Below are positions 8,028 through 16,696 of a DNA stretch of 64,000 nucleotides, piece after piece. The stretch spans positions 186,001 through 250,000 of the forward strand of contig JBNLFG010000004.1 in the NCBI GenBank assembly GCA_050305405.1. The letters run 5' to 3'. Source of the stretch: Desulfolinea sp050305405 (GTDB lineage: Bacteria; Chloroflexota; Anaerolineae; Anaerolineales; Villigracilaceae). The notes beneath the pieces are model-generated. The model saw only the letters and a program-made list of their open reading frames with translations, was not told the DNA's origin and did not search any database. Numbering within the stretch: the stretch's first letter is position 1; each line of letters opens with the position of its first letter. A program made the position numbers and the translations under genes.

Positions 8028-8076
8028 AGAAACATTAAAACTCACCATCATTCTGTGAGCAAAAAAGGAATGCATC

Positions 8077-8898
8077 ATGAAGAACTACCAGGAAGAAATT
8101 CTGGATTGGCAAAAAACACTCGATACCAACCTACGCAAAGAGAATAGTTGGCTCGCGCTCGCGGGCCTTTTCTGGCTGGATGAGGGCGTAAATACCTTTG
8201 GCGCGGGCGATGAGAACGATATCGTTTTTCCGGATACAGATGTCCCGCCGCAAATCGGCGCTTTCATCGTGGATGGGGATGCGGTTACGCTGAAAGTGAC
8301 TGCCGATACGCCCGTGGACGTGGACGGGGTTCCGGCAAAGGAAGCCCTTCTCTGCCCCGATGTATCGGGAGCACCGACCCAGCTCAAATTGGGCGCGTTA
8401 TCGTTCATTCTCATTCAGCGCGAAGATGGCTTCGGCATCCGCCTTTGGGATAATAGTCGCCCCGAGCGAGATACTTTCCCCGGCAGACGGTGGTATCCCG
8501 TTGATGAGAAGTTCCGCATCGAAGGGCGCTATACGCGCTTTGCCGATGAAAAGCTCGTTTCCTTCAAGCGCGAGAACGGCGCGGACTTTGAAGCCAAGAT
8601 GGAGGGAGAAGTTAGCTTTTTTGTGGGGAACGAGCGCTATGCTTTGCTTGCCTTTGAAGATGAAAAGGGTGAGCTTTTCATCATGTTTAGGGATGCGACA
8701 AACGGAATGGAAACCTATGGCTCAGGGCGCTATCTTTCGGTTGATGCGCCAGAAGAAGGGAAAGCAATCATAGATTTCAATCGCGCTGTGAACCCGCCTT
8801 GCGCTTTCACAGATTTTGCAACTTGTCCACTGCCGCCTGCCCAAAATAACATTCCAGTTTCGATCAAAGCAGGTGAGAAAAGGCGAAAAAATCCATGA
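8077..8898 (+). CDS. DUF1684 family protein
   Basis: The 273-residue protein carries the DUF1684 signatures: the N-terminal WLALAGLFWLDEG block, RRWYPVDEKFRIEGRY in the middle, and the C-terminal block ETYGSGRYLSVD...DFNRAVNPPCAF...CPLPPAQN near residues 215-262. The family's biochemical role is not known to me. There is no signal peptide, so it is probably cytoplasmic. Start ATG with AAAGGAA upstream. It overlaps the next gene by 4 bp (ATGA), so the two are probably translated together. Confidence 0.85.
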   Translation: MKNYQEEILDWQKTLDTNLRKENSWLALAGLFWLDEGVNTFGAGDENDIVFPDTDVPPQIGAFIVDGDAVTLKVTADTPVDVDGVPAKEALLCPDVSGAPTQLKLGALSFILIQREDGFGIRLWDNSRPERDTFPGRRWYPVDEKFRIEGRYTRFADEKLVSFKRENGADFEAKMEGEVSFFVGNERYALLAFEDEKGELFIMFRDATNGMETYGSGRYLSVDAPEEGKAIIDFNRAVNPPCAFTDFATCPLPPAQNNIPVSIKAGEKRRKNP

Positions 8899-9665
8899 AG
8901 AAAACTGAACTGCTATTAAACCGTCTGGACAAAATTGGGGCATCCTTAGCAAAAAGGGATTCTGCTTTGGCTTTAATTGGCTTGGGCTCGGTGGGGGTAG
9001 AGCTAGATAGGTTGGATGAATACTCTGATCTGGACTTTTTCGCTATTGTGAAAGAAGGCAGCAAAACCGAATACTTGCAGAATTTGGACTGGCTAAGTGA
9101 TATTGCACCTGTGGCTTATACATTTCAGAATACCGTTGATGGCTATAAAGTTCTTTACGAGGATGGCGTTTTTTGCGAGTTTGCAGTCTTCGACGAAAAA
9201 GAATTAGAGAATGCGATCTTTGCACCTGGACGGATTATTTGGAAAGCGAATAGCGTTGATGATGATATTCGCATCCCGAAACGAAAGAAAGACGAGAAAG
9301 AAACACACACAACGGAATGGCTTATTGGAGAGGCTCTCACCAATTTATATGTAGGCCTATCGAGAGAGAGACGGGGAGAAAAACTATCAGCGCTGCGTTT
9401 TATTCAAAGTTACGCCGTTGATCGGTGTCTTGAGTTAGGAGCACAAATCACGACACCAGCATCAGGGCAACAAGATGAATTCAGCATCGAACGCCGGTAT
9501 GAGAAAGAATACCCGGAAATCGCTTCACAGCTCCCTAAATTTTTGCAGGGCTGTGAGAGAAACGTAGAATCTGCACAGGCAATTTTGGGCTTTTTAGAAG
9601 AGCATTTCGAGATAAATATGGCGATGAAGGCAGAAATTCTAAACTTGTGTCATTCAGAAAAATAA
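8895..9665 (+). CDS. Nucleotidyltransferase-fold protein (MNT/LinB-like)
   Basis: A 256-residue protein. The N-terminal part has a nucleotidyltransferase core with GLGSVG (about residues 29-34) and the metal-binding D-x-D in YSDLDFFAI (about 43-51). A helical C-terminal domain (about 130-256) resembles those of aminoglycoside/lincosamide nucleotidyltransferases and stand-alone MNT proteins. The substrate is unknown. Translational coupling with the DUF1684 gene suggests related function, but nothing more specific is visible. Confidence 0.7.
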   Translation: MKKTELLLNRLDKIGASLAKRDSALALIGLGSVGVELDRLDEYSDLDFFAIVKEGSKTEYLQNLDWLSDIAPVAYTFQNTVDGYKVLYEDGVFCEFAVFDEKELENAIFAPGRIIWKANSVDDDIRIPKRKKDEKETHTTEWLIGEALTNLYVGLSRERRGEKLSALRFIQSYAVDRCLELGAQITTPASGQQDEFSIERRYEKEYPEIASQLPKFLQGCERNVESAQAILGFLEEHFEINMAMKAEILNLCHSEK

Positions 9666-9731
9666 CCCCGTAGATAGCAATAATTCCTTGGTAAATAATT
9701 TATCCATCCCTAATTTTGAGATTCTGGGTCT

Positions 9732-10331
9732 CTAATCCAACATAATGCCAATCCCATTCAAGCCCTGCGTTATTACTTTTACCATCTGATCAACATCCAT
9801 CTCCAGCTCACTATTTTCGCCATAGTGAATACCCGCCCCAATTACAGCCCAACTAATCAGTGTAGCAGCCGCCTCTAAATCCCCTTCTTCGGATTCAAAC
9901 CAATGTAGTACAAACCCATGTACCTGCGCATGAACTTGCCTAATCACAGATGGATGGATATTTTCCTGGTTACTTGGCGTACAGTGCATTAAATGGCCCA
10001 ATAGATAATCTCGCACAGTCAATAGTAATTTTCGTAAATTTTCAGTATTAAAACCACAAGTATGGGTTAGGCGGCTTTTAAGCAATTTTTGAAATGCGCG
10101 AGCGATTACATAGTCGAACAGGGCGTATTTATCTACAAAATGAGCGTAGAAAGTTGCACGGTTAATGGTTGCGCGAGTAGTAATATCACGCACACTTATC
10201 GACTGAAAATCTTTTTCTGTCATTAACTCATGAAATCCATCCCTAATTAATTTACGGGTGCGCAAAATGCGGGGGTCAATTCCATCTTCGTCAAGCAAGC
10301 TTCGAAACGTGTTCTCTTTTGGCATTACCAT
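9732..10331 (-). CDS. TetR/AcrR family transcriptional regulator
   Basis: A 199-residue regulator with an N-terminal TetR helix-turn-helix: TRKLIRDGFHELMTEKDF, then ISVRDITTRATINRATFYAHF as the recognition helix region. The C-terminal ligand domain resembles TetR_C_33-type regions and is variable. I chose the ATG at 10331; the frame is open to an ATG at 10355, and an ATG at 10325 is also possible. It is divergent from the DoxX and CDGSH genes with several CCAAC/GTTGG inverted repeats between them, so it probably represses that pair and itself. Confidence 0.88.
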   Translation of the reverse strand: MVMPKENTFRSLLDEDGIDPRILRTRKLIRDGFHELMTEKDFQSISVRDITTRATINRATFYAHFVDKYALFDYVIARAFQKLLKSRLTHTCGFNTENLRKLLLTVRDYLLGHLMHCTPSNQENIHPSVIRQVHAQVHGFVLHWFESEEGDLEAAATLISWAVIGAGIHYGENSELEMDVDQMVKVITQGLNGIGIMLD

Positions 10332-10345
10332 AATTAGTATCCTGA

Positions 10346-10500
10346 TAACCAACACTTCTTCAAATCCGTTGCTTATCCAACAGATTTTTGATTTTGTTGG
10401 TTGTTGAGAGAAAAAAATCCAGTTATTATCATGTCAACCAACTAATCGACATGCGTTGTTTTTCCAACATGTGTCGAGATTATAGCATAACTTAGGAGAA
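10346..10500. promoter_or_regulatory. Divergent TetR/DoxX regulatory region with inverted repeats
   Basis: Three pairings are visible: CCAACA...TGTTGG (10377-10400), GTTGGTTG (from 10397) with CAACCAAC (10435-10442), and CGACATGCGTTG-TTTTT-CAACATGTGTCG (10448-10476, 9 of 12 positions matching). A possible -10 TTATAG lies near 10480, ahead of the AGGAG Shine-Dalgarno of the DoxX gene. These are likely operators, but the exact site is inferred. Confidence 0.6.
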
Positions 10501-10503
10501 AAA

Positions 10504-10881
10504 ATGAATATCGCATTATGGATCGTACAAGGTTTGCTTGCTGCTATCTTTCTAATGGCAGGGTCCATGAAAGTAAGTAAATCTAAAGCGGAAGTAAAAG
10601 AAAGTGGTGGAGGAAGAATGGACTGGGTTGATGATGTTTCAGATAGCAATCTAAAACTGATCGGCATCCTCGAAGTATTGGCCGCAGTTGGTTTAATTCT
10701 GCCTCAAGTGACGGGCATTCTGCCATGGTTGACACCTTTAGCCGCCGTTGGATTGGTTTTAACGATGGCTAGTGCAACAATGTTACATGCTCGCCGAAAA
10801 GAAGCGCTTGTACCAACGATCGTTCTACTCTTGGTTGCCGCCTTTGTAGCTTATGGGCGTTTTGTCCTCATCCCTGCATAA
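10504..10881 (+). CDS. DoxX family membrane protein
   Basis: A 125-residue integral membrane protein with about four hydrophobic segments (roughly 4-22, 48-68, 72-92, 100-121). The DoxX layout is recognisable, with FLMAGSMKV early and GILEVLAAVGLILPQVTG in the middle. DoxX-like proteins are small quinone-linked or redox-associated membrane proteins whose roles are poorly defined. It lies downstream of the TetR operator region and 43 nt before a CDGSH gene, forming a likely two-gene redox or stress operon. Confidence 0.85.
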   Translation: MNIALWIVQGLLAAIFLMAGSMKVSKSKAEVKESGGGRMDWVDDVSDSNLKLIGILEVLAAVGLILPQVTGILPWLTPLAAVGLVLTMASATMLHARRKEALVPTIVLLLVAAFVAYGRFVLIPA

Positions 10882-10924
10882 GCTATTTCTATTCAAAAGA
10901 TTTTCAAATTCAAGGAGATAAAAT

Positions 10925-11152
10925 ATGTCAGAAAAAGTTGAAATTAAAGCCATGGAAAATGGACCTCTGCTCATCGCGGGTAAAGCCACAATTACCGATG
11001 CAAGCGGAGAAGTCAGAGAGACCGAAGGTACGATGGTTGCGCTATGTCGCTGCGGTCAATCAGCAAATAAACCGTTTTGCGATGGATCTCATAAGCAAGC
11101 AGCTTTTGAAGCCAGCGAAACCTTACTTACTATCCCCGTAATCAGTTCGTAG
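10925..11152 (+). CDS. CDGSH iron-sulfur domain protein
   Basis: A 75-residue protein with the mitoNEET-type 2Fe-2S motif C-R-C-G-x-S-x-x-K-P-F-C-D-G-S-H (about residues 41-56), which binds the cluster through three Cys and one His. It is a single-domain soluble form without a membrane anchor. Preceded by AAGGAG. Co-directional with the DoxX gene and probably under the same TetR control; a redox or iron-sulfur stress role is inferred. Confidence 0.92.
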   Translation: MSEKVEIKAMENGPLLIAGKATITDASGEVRETEGTMVALCRCGQSANKPFCDGSHKQAAFEASETLLTIPVISS

Positions 11153-11184
11153 TCCCTATAAAATATTACAAGCTAATTTGAAAT

Positions 11185-11226
11185 AAAAACTTCCTGGGCT
11201 AGTCGATCAGGAAGTTTTTATTTTAA
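11185..11226. terminator. Bidirectional terminator
   Basis: AAAAACTTCCTG pairs with CAGGAAGTTTTT around an 11-nt loop, with T/A runs on both sides. It separates the CDGSH gene from the convergent glycan operon. Confidence 0.85.
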
Positions 11227-11229
11227 AAC

Positions 11230-12330
11230 TTATAAGATTGCTTGCTTCAAGGCTCTCATAAAATTCTCTACCATCTTTTCGATATTCACTTCTTCACGCA
11301 CAATACGATGTGATTCTCTGCCCATCTCTCGTAAACGGGGCAGATCACTTAGAGCAAGTCCGAGAATCTCTTTTAATGCGCCCAAATCATCTGGGGGAAT
11401 TTGCCAGCCATTTCCATCACGGACAAGATCATCCTGCGTGCCATCGCCTTTGGCGACGATGACGGGCAAGCCGTGTGCCATCGCCTCTTGCACAGCCAAT
11501 CCACCTGTGCCAGGCAGGACGAAAAGCTCGGCTCGCTCCCAAAGTGAGTTTAATTCTGCCCCGTGCGTGGCGCCCGCAAATTGGGCTTGCGGGCACACCT
11601 CCCGCCCCAAACTTTCCAACCGTTCCCGTTCCGGGCCATCGCCAACAATCAACAGGTTGGGCTGTAACCCTTCAGGTAGAGATGCGCAGGCATGTAACAA
11701 ATTGTCAATCCGCTTGCGGGCTTGAAGACGACCGACGAAGATTGCGGTTGCAGGATACGTTGGTGCGGGGCGTGGCTCAAGTTCGTCTGGGCGGGGAGCA
11801 ACTGCATTATGAGCAACGAATATCTTTTCAGGTGGGATACCAAGGGCAACATAGTTATCGGCGCCGCGTTGGCTATAGGCGATTAACGCATCAAATTTGT
11901 TGAGGAAGCGCATCCAGTTTTTTTGACGGAAACCTGCTCCCATTCCCGTATGTTGCGGCGCACCTAGTCCCCAACCGATAACAGGACGTCCGCGTTTGCG
12001 CATCCACTTGATGGCAGCAGGTGTCGCCAAATAGCGCGGATTTGCTTCTAGGATAAGAGCATCCGGATTGCATTCATCCAGCCATCCGGTGATATTTTCC
12101 TGATAGCAAAAATAGAGCGAGCCGCTCAAAATATGCCGATTGTGGGCGCGTTTATATTCGGCAATATGTAGGGTTCCAGCAGTTTTGATGGATTCTTGAG
12201 GGCGCGGCTCTCCTGCAAAAAGAGACATCCCTTCCTGACAAGATGCCGCGAGCAGATCGAAAAATGGCGCACGATAATGAGGCAGAACGCGCTGTTGCAA
12301 CGCAAGGCGACCGGGGAATTTATTGCTCAT
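11230..12330 (-). CDS. Glycosyltransferase family 4 protein
   Basis: A 366-residue GT-B enzyme. The C-terminal nucleotide-sugar domain is clear: FVGRLQARKRIDNLL (about 195-209), LLIVGDGPERERLE, and the EAMAHGLPVIVAKGDGTQD donor-binding loop (EX7E-like region, about 300). The N-terminal acceptor domain includes HYRAPFFDLLA. It transfers a sugar from an NDP-sugar to an unknown acceptor, probably a surface glycan or lipid carrier. It is the last gene of a five-gene minus-strand operon and overlaps the gene before it by 4 bp. Confidence 0.85.
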   Translation of the reverse strand: MSNKFPGRLALQQRVLPHYRAPFFDLLAASCQEGMSLFAGEPRPQESIKTAGTLHIAEYKRAHNRHILSGSLYFCYQENITGWLDECNPDALILEANPRYLATPAAIKWMRKRGRPVIGWGLGAPQHTGMGAGFRQKNWMRFLNKFDALIAYSQRGADNYVALGIPPEKIFVAHNAVAPRPDELEPRPAPTYPATAIFVGRLQARKRIDNLLHACASLPEGLQPNLLIVGDGPERERLESLGREVCPQAQFAGATHGAELNSLWERAELFVLPGTGGLAVQEAMAHGLPVIVAKGDGTQDDLVRDGNGWQIPPDDLGALKEILGLALSDLPRLREMGRESHRIVREEVNIEKMVENFMRALKQAIL

Positions 12331-13757
12331 TGTTGTGTACGAATGAAAATCTTACTAATCTCATCTTGATAGATTTCTTGCCAGTCTCGAGTGTTTTCTA
12401 CAGCCATCATTAAATCAGGCTGGGTACTTTTTGAGAGAAAGAGCATTTGAATGCCTTCTTCATTGAGAAGGTTTTCCCAGTTCCATGCGGCATTGTTAAC
12501 TGCTTTGTATTGTTGCCAATGCTCCGGGGGGTAGACTTCGAAGCGAGTATCGATCCACACTTGGCGCTCTGGCAGAGCATAGACAAGGTAACTCTCAAAG
12601 GCCAAATCCGCCCAAATGGGATCGGGCAACTCTGGATGAGCGCGCAGCCAATTTGTGGCTTCTACGGGCGTATTCGCCGAGAGGGCAGGCGGCGCTTGAC
12701 TCCACCATGAGGCCCTCACTTCAGGCAAAAGGGCTAATGGTATTAAGAGGAAGAGAATGCCAAGAGCCATATCTAACTGGGGGATACCGCGCCATTTTTT
12801 GCGGTCAAGCCATTTATTGCCCCAATCTGCTAAAAGAAATGCGCTCAGTGGCGCAAGGATGAAAAGAAGCCAGATGCCATAGCGTAAACCCGAGAAAGCG
12901 AGCCAGCCAAATCCAAGTATCCATACCCATTCCATGAGCGAGAGCTTCCGCGATGACAAACCTGCCACGAGCATAAAGAATAATATCCAGATAAAAAATA
13001 AATTCATCTGCCAGCCTTCATTGACGGGAGGCATCCACTCTCGACTAAAGGCTTGATTTGAAGTGACCAAAAGTGAATTGAGTACATATTCCCAAACTCG
13101 CCAAGTTCGGGGATTAAGGAGTGTTATAAAGAAAGCTCCTGCGAGGGAAACAAGCAAAGGCTTACGTTGTCCTTTGCCAAAAACAAATGCTGCTCCCCCT
13201 AACAAGAAGAATAAAACAAAGGAGCCATGTACGTTGACCCAGAACAGTACAATCAATGGCAGTGCCCATAAAGAACGAATTTCACCTTGCTGCCAGCGCC
13301 ATAGAATCCATAAACTCAACACAAAGAAGGGATAGGCGATCAATTGCGGTCGCATTGCCCAATTAATGCTGCCGGGAAGGACAACTGCCAGAATGATAAG
13401 GGCCGACAAGCGTGGCCCGACGCTCATTTTGCGCATCATGCCCCAAAGCAAACTATACGTTCCTGCAATAATCAGCCCACCAAAAAGAACGGTTAGTCTT
13501 ATACCGCCAAGTTCATACACCCAATAAAAAAGTAACGCTGAGAGCCAAGAGTGATAAACCATCGGCTGCCCAGCCTGGGTATAGGAAAAGGTTTCAATTG
13601 TCGGCACGGCATGGGTATGGGCAATCTCGGCACCTAAGCGTAGATACCACCAATAGTCATTTGGCGTTACGGGCAAGAGAAAGAAAATGGTCAGGGGAAT
13701 AAATAGAGCCAAGCCCAAAGCAAGAAAATCAGAGCCGCGTAGTTTTTTCATCTTCAT
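12327..13757 (-). CDS. Polytopic membrane protein, GT-C-like (tandem paralogue 1)
   Basis: A 476-residue protein with about ten membrane segments and a C-terminal soluble tail of about 120 residues. Distinctive blocks are NDYWWYLRLGAEI, YHSWLSALLFYW and SYLVYALPERQVWIDTRFE. It closely resembles the next gene along its whole length, so the pair arose by tandem duplication. The layout (acidic Asp/Glu in the first outer loop, many helices, soluble C-terminus) suits a lipid-linked-sugar glycosyltransferase or a dolichol-type mannosyltransferase-like protein, but I do not recognise the family with certainty. It overlaps both neighbours by 4 bp. Confidence 0.7.
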   Translation of the reverse strand: MKMKKLRGSDFLALGLALFIPLTIFFLLPVTPNDYWWYLRLGAEIAHTHAVPTIETFSYTQAGQPMVYHSWLSALLFYWVYELGGIRLTVLFGGLIIAGTYSLLWGMMRKMSVGPRLSALIILAVVLPGSINWAMRPQLIAYPFFVLSLWILWRWQQGEIRSLWALPLIVLFWVNVHGSFVLFFLLGGAAFVFGKGQRKPLLVSLAGAFFITLLNPRTWRVWEYVLNSLLVTSNQAFSREWMPPVNEGWQMNLFFIWILFFMLVAGLSSRKLSLMEWVWILGFGWLAFSGLRYGIWLLFILAPLSAFLLADWGNKWLDRKKWRGIPQLDMALGILFLLIPLALLPEVRASWWSQAPPALSANTPVEATNWLRAHPELPDPIWADLAFESYLVYALPERQVWIDTRFEVYPPEHWQQYKAVNNAAWNWENLLNEEGIQMLFLSKSTQPDLMMAVENTRDWQEIYQDEISKIFIRTQQ

Positions 13758-15187
13758 TTCCCTGGCGTTTTTCTAAGGTAAATTTTGCTTGTCTGATCAC
13801 TATAGATCTCATCCCAGTTTTGCGATTCTTCAACAGCTACGATTAATCTGCTTTGCGTATTTTTAGAAAGCAGCAATGTATTGATATTATCTTCAGCCAG
13901 AACCTTTTCCCAATTTGGATCTGCCCCGCTGACAACGCCATATCTGCTCCAATGCTCAGGCGGATAGACTTCAAAGCGTGTATCAACCCAAACAGGACGC
14001 TCAGGCAGAGCGTAGACAAGGTAACTCTCGAAAGCCAAGTCCGCCCAAATCGGATCGGGCACTTCGGGGTGTGATTGCAGCCATGCAGCGGCTTCGACCG
14101 GCGTATCGTCAGAGAATGCGGAGGCAGCTTGCGGCATCCACAATGCTCGGATGCTCGGTAAAAGCAAAAAGGGAATAAGCAGTAAAGCCCCCCCTAAGAA
14201 AATATTCAACAAGGGAAAATTTAATTTCTCTTCATCGCGTGTACTTTTTATTTTTAGCTCTGCCAATAGAAAGGCACTCATCGGCGCAAGGATAAAGAGA
14301 AACCAAATACCATAACGCAAACCCGAAAAAGCCAACCAGCCAAAACCAAGGATCCAACTCCACGACATCAAAGAGAGCTTACGCGGAGAAAAAGCGGCTA
14401 CCGCCATGAAGAATAGATACCAGCCAAAGAACATATTCATCTGCCAACCGCTGTTTGTAGGCGGCATCCACTCCCGGCTAAAGGCTTGGTTGGAGGTATT
14501 TGTCAAAGAGTTAATAATATATTCCCATACGCCGATCCCGCGTGGATTAATTAAAGTTGCCAAAAATATTGCTATAAGAACAAAAGCCAATCTCTTCCGA
14601 TCCCCTTTTCCAAAGACGAAAGCGGCTCCTGCAAGCGGGAAGATCAAAACAAAAGAACCGTGTAAATTTACCCAGAGAAGCACAATAAGTGGAAGCCCCC
14701 ATAAAGCTAATTTTTGATTCTTCTCCCAGCGCCACAAAAGATACAAACTCAACGCAAAAAGAGGATAGGCAAAAAGCTGCGGTCGAACAGCCCAATTAAC
14801 GCTGCCGGGCAATTCGACCGCAATCAGCAGCAAGCTCGCCAGACGCATATCAATACCGGTCTCAAGCATCATTTTCCAAAGAATGACGTACGTACTAACG
14901 ATCACAAGTGCCACAACGATCAGCGTGAAGTTGACACCACCCAATTTATCCAGCCAAAAGAAGAAGATTGCCGAAAGCCAGGAATGGTAAATCATCGGCT
15001 GCCCTGCTTGAGTATAGCTAAAGGTATCGATCACCGGCACAGCATGAGTCTGAATGATCTCACTGCCAAGCCGCAAATACCACCAATAATCATTGGGCGG
15101 AATTGGCTGCCAAAAAATCGCGCTTAACGGGAAGATAAGCGCCAGACTCAGCCACAAGAAGTTTCTACTCTCAGAGCATTTTTCCAT
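13754..15187 (-). CDS. Polytopic membrane protein, GT-C-like (tandem paralogue 2)
   Basis: A 477-residue protein, paralogous to the 12327-13757 product and sharing the NDYWWYLRLGSEI, YHSWLSAIFFFW, SREWMPP and SYLVYALPERPVWVD blocks. The ATG at 15187 gives a start like that of its paralogue; the frame extends upstream to 15313 but would overlap the preceding gene by over 100 bp, so that extension is rejected. About ten helices and a C-terminal extracytoplasmic domain are predicted by eye. A role in glycan assembly is inferred from the operon's two GT4 enzymes. Confidence 0.7.
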   Translation of the reverse strand: MEKCSESRNFLWLSLALIFPLSAIFWQPIPPNDYWWYLRLGSEIIQTHAVPVIDTFSYTQAGQPMIYHSWLSAIFFFWLDKLGGVNFTLIVVALVIVSTYVILWKMMLETGIDMRLASLLLIAVELPGSVNWAVRPQLFAYPLFALSLYLLWRWEKNQKLALWGLPLIVLLWVNLHGSFVLIFPLAGAAFVFGKGDRKRLAFVLIAIFLATLINPRGIGVWEYIINSLTNTSNQAFSREWMPPTNSGWQMNMFFGWYLFFMAVAAFSPRKLSLMSWSWILGFGWLAFSGLRYGIWFLFILAPMSAFLLAELKIKSTRDEEKLNFPLLNIFLGGALLLIPFLLLPSIRALWMPQAASAFSDDTPVEAAAWLQSHPEVPDPIWADLAFESYLVYALPERPVWVDTRFEVYPPEHWSRYGVVSGADPNWEKVLAEDNINTLLLSKNTQSRLIVAVEESQNWDEIYSDQTSKIYLRKTPGK

Positions 15188-15194
15188 CAGATCA

Positions 15195-15626
15195 CTACGC
15201 GGGGATGTGCGCAGCCTGCCACGCCGGCGACTTATGGACGTGAACCACCTTCCACACACCATCGATTTTGACAATGACTCGGCTCTCATTATGCGAGGCA
15301 ACCTTGACGCCATCAGGCAGGGCTGTGCTGATCATCAGCGTATAACTCGCTACAGCGGTATCGCCATAGTGCTGGATGTGTAGGTTTGCCAGATCAAAGC
15401 GCACAGGCGCCGGATCGCCTTCCGCGCCAAAGACAGTGCCACGTTTCTCATTGGCATTCATCATAAATTCATGAAAAGGTAGCCCGTCAATACGATGCGG
15501 CGTCACCCACCACTCGTAGAGCGTCAGGTCTTCAGCACAGGTCTCTTCATAGGTCGCAACATCGTTCTGCATGATCGTATCAAGATGGAGCAAAAGGAAT
15601 TCGTGAATTTCTTGATCGTAGCTCAT
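15195..15626 (-). CDS. NTF2-like / CaMKII-association-type domain protein
   Basis: A 143-residue single-domain protein with the NTF2-like fold pattern: an N-terminal helix pair (HEFLLLHLDTIMQNDVATYEE), ending in VIVKIDGVWKVVHVHKSPA, the typical last strand pair of SnoaL/DUF4440/CaMKII-AD members. Such proteins bind small ligands or act as isomerases, but no catalytic residues can be assigned. It overlaps the upstream GT4 gene by 4 bp and precedes the membrane paralogue by 7 nt, so it belongs to the glycan operon. Confidence 0.72.
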   Translation of the reverse strand: MSYDQEIHEFLLLHLDTIMQNDVATYEETCAEDLTLYEWWVTPHRIDGLPFHEFMMNANEKRGTVFGAEGDPAPVRFDLANLHIQHYGDTAVASYTLMISTALPDGVKVASHNESRVIVKIDGVWKVVHVHKSPAWQAAHIPA

Positions 15627-16678
15627 AGAAAAGCCTCCATAAAATCAAGATATTTATCAACCATCAAATCCAAGCCAAGATTCTTTTCGGCATGTTGGCG
15701 CGCACCTGCTGAAAACTCAGCTTGGTTGGCGAGAATTTCTTGCGCGGCTTCCGCCAACGCGGAGATATCAGGCCAATCCAGCTTCCACTCATTGCCGCCG
15801 TAAGGAACAGTGCGCCCAGTCGAAGGTGGAACAAGTTCAGCGAGCGAACCAGTATCAAAACCGAGCACGGGGGTACCGCAGGCGAGCGCTTCTATGACGG
15901 CATTTGGACAGGGCGGATTGGCTTCGGCGGAAAAATATAAATCTGCTGAACGATCTATATCAGGAATGGATTCACGCGGAATGACGCCCAAGAATTGGAT
16001 ATCCGCTTTGGCATTGGCGAGAACTTCAGCTTTACGCCGCTCATCCACGCGCCCGACAATGAGCAACTCGGTGGCGTGGATTTGGTGCAGCGTTTCGGCT
16101 AGTTCCACGCCCCAACGCAACCCAACATCCAGCCCGCCCGCGAGACTGCCTTCTACCATAACAAGACGATGTTTTTTGGGTGACTTTGTAGTAAGGACTT
16201 CAGTCTTTTCAGAATGGCTAAAGCCATCACTACGAGGAGATGGTTTATACACATTTAAATCCACAGCATTGTGGATAACTGTCTTGGGAACGCGCGTTTT
16301 GCCGTACCAATCCTCCCACCAGCGATGGGTAAACTCGCTCTGAAAGACGACGCCATCTGCAAAGAAACGGCGGATGAAAGCGAGGGCGGCATTCCCATAC
16401 TCGGCACGGAGATGGTAGCGGAAACCTGTCCAACGTACACGCTGAACCCAGTTAATGCCATCGAGACGTTGGATGATCGGGATGCCGCGTTGACGCACCC
16501 TACGCAAACCGCCCAGATTCTTCGTCCCAGCCAGAAGCAAGACAAGGTCCAGGTGCGGATCGTCGAGGTCGTAGCTGACCTCGATTCCACGGGCTATCAA
16601 TCCTTCCGCAAATTTGATGCGAAAAGAACCAACGCCTCCCATGCTTTCTACGCGGGGATAAATGCAAATCCGTTTCAT
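15623..16678 (-). CDS. Glycosyltransferase family 4 protein with an in-frame palindromic insertion
   Basis: A 351-residue GT-B enzyme and first gene of the operon. N-terminal glycine loop MGGVGSFRIKFAEGL, mid-protein NAVDLNVY, and the C-terminal donor site NPPCPNAVIEALACGTPV (about 255-272) with GFDTGSLAELV. Between the two Rossmann domains (about residues 147-166) sits an extra polar stretch encoded by a 46-bp palindrome, absent from the standard linker. A TATAAT 6 nt upstream of the ATG suggests a leaderless message. Acceptor and sugar unknown. Confidence 0.85.
   Translation of the reverse strand: MKRICIYPRVESMGGVGSFRIKFAEGLIARGIEVSYDLDDPHLDLVLLLAGTKNLGGLRRVRQRGIPIIQRLDGINWVQRVRWTGFRYHLRAEYGNAALAFIRRFFADGVVFQSEFTHRWWEDWYGKTRVPKTVIHNAVDLNVYKPSPRSDGFSHSEKTEVLTTKSPKKHRLVMVEGSLAGGLDVGLRWGVELAETLHQIHATELLIVGRVDERRKAEVLANAKADIQFLGVIPRESIPDIDRSADLYFSAEANPPCPNAVIEALACGTPVLGFDTGSLAELVPPSTGRTVPYGGNEWKLDWPDISALAEAAQEILANQAEFSAGARQHAEKNLGLDLMVDKYLDFMEAFL
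16188..16233. repeat. Palindromic element inserted inside a glycosyltransferase gene
   Basis: GTAGTAAGGACTTCAGTC (16188-16205) is an imperfect inverted repeat of TGGCTAAAGCCATCACTAC (16215-16233). This has the form of dispersed intergenic palindromes ending in GTAGT/ACTAC. Here it lies within the coding frame, at the linker between the two GT-B domains, and keeps the frame open. Confidence 0.6.
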
Positions 16679-16684
16679 GAGGGT

Positions 16685-16690
16685 ATTATA
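16685..16690 (-). promoter_or_regulatory. -10 box (TATAAT) of the glycan operon, probable leaderless promoter
   Basis: An exact TATAAT on the minus strand, 6 nt before the ATG at 16678. No Shine-Dalgarno can fit in between. Confidence 0.6.
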
Positions 16691-16696
16691 CTCAGT

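Noticed and set aside
16270..16278. DnaA-like box TGTGGATAA inside the glycosyltransferase gene
   Set aside because: A single isolated copy within coding sequence; likely chance.
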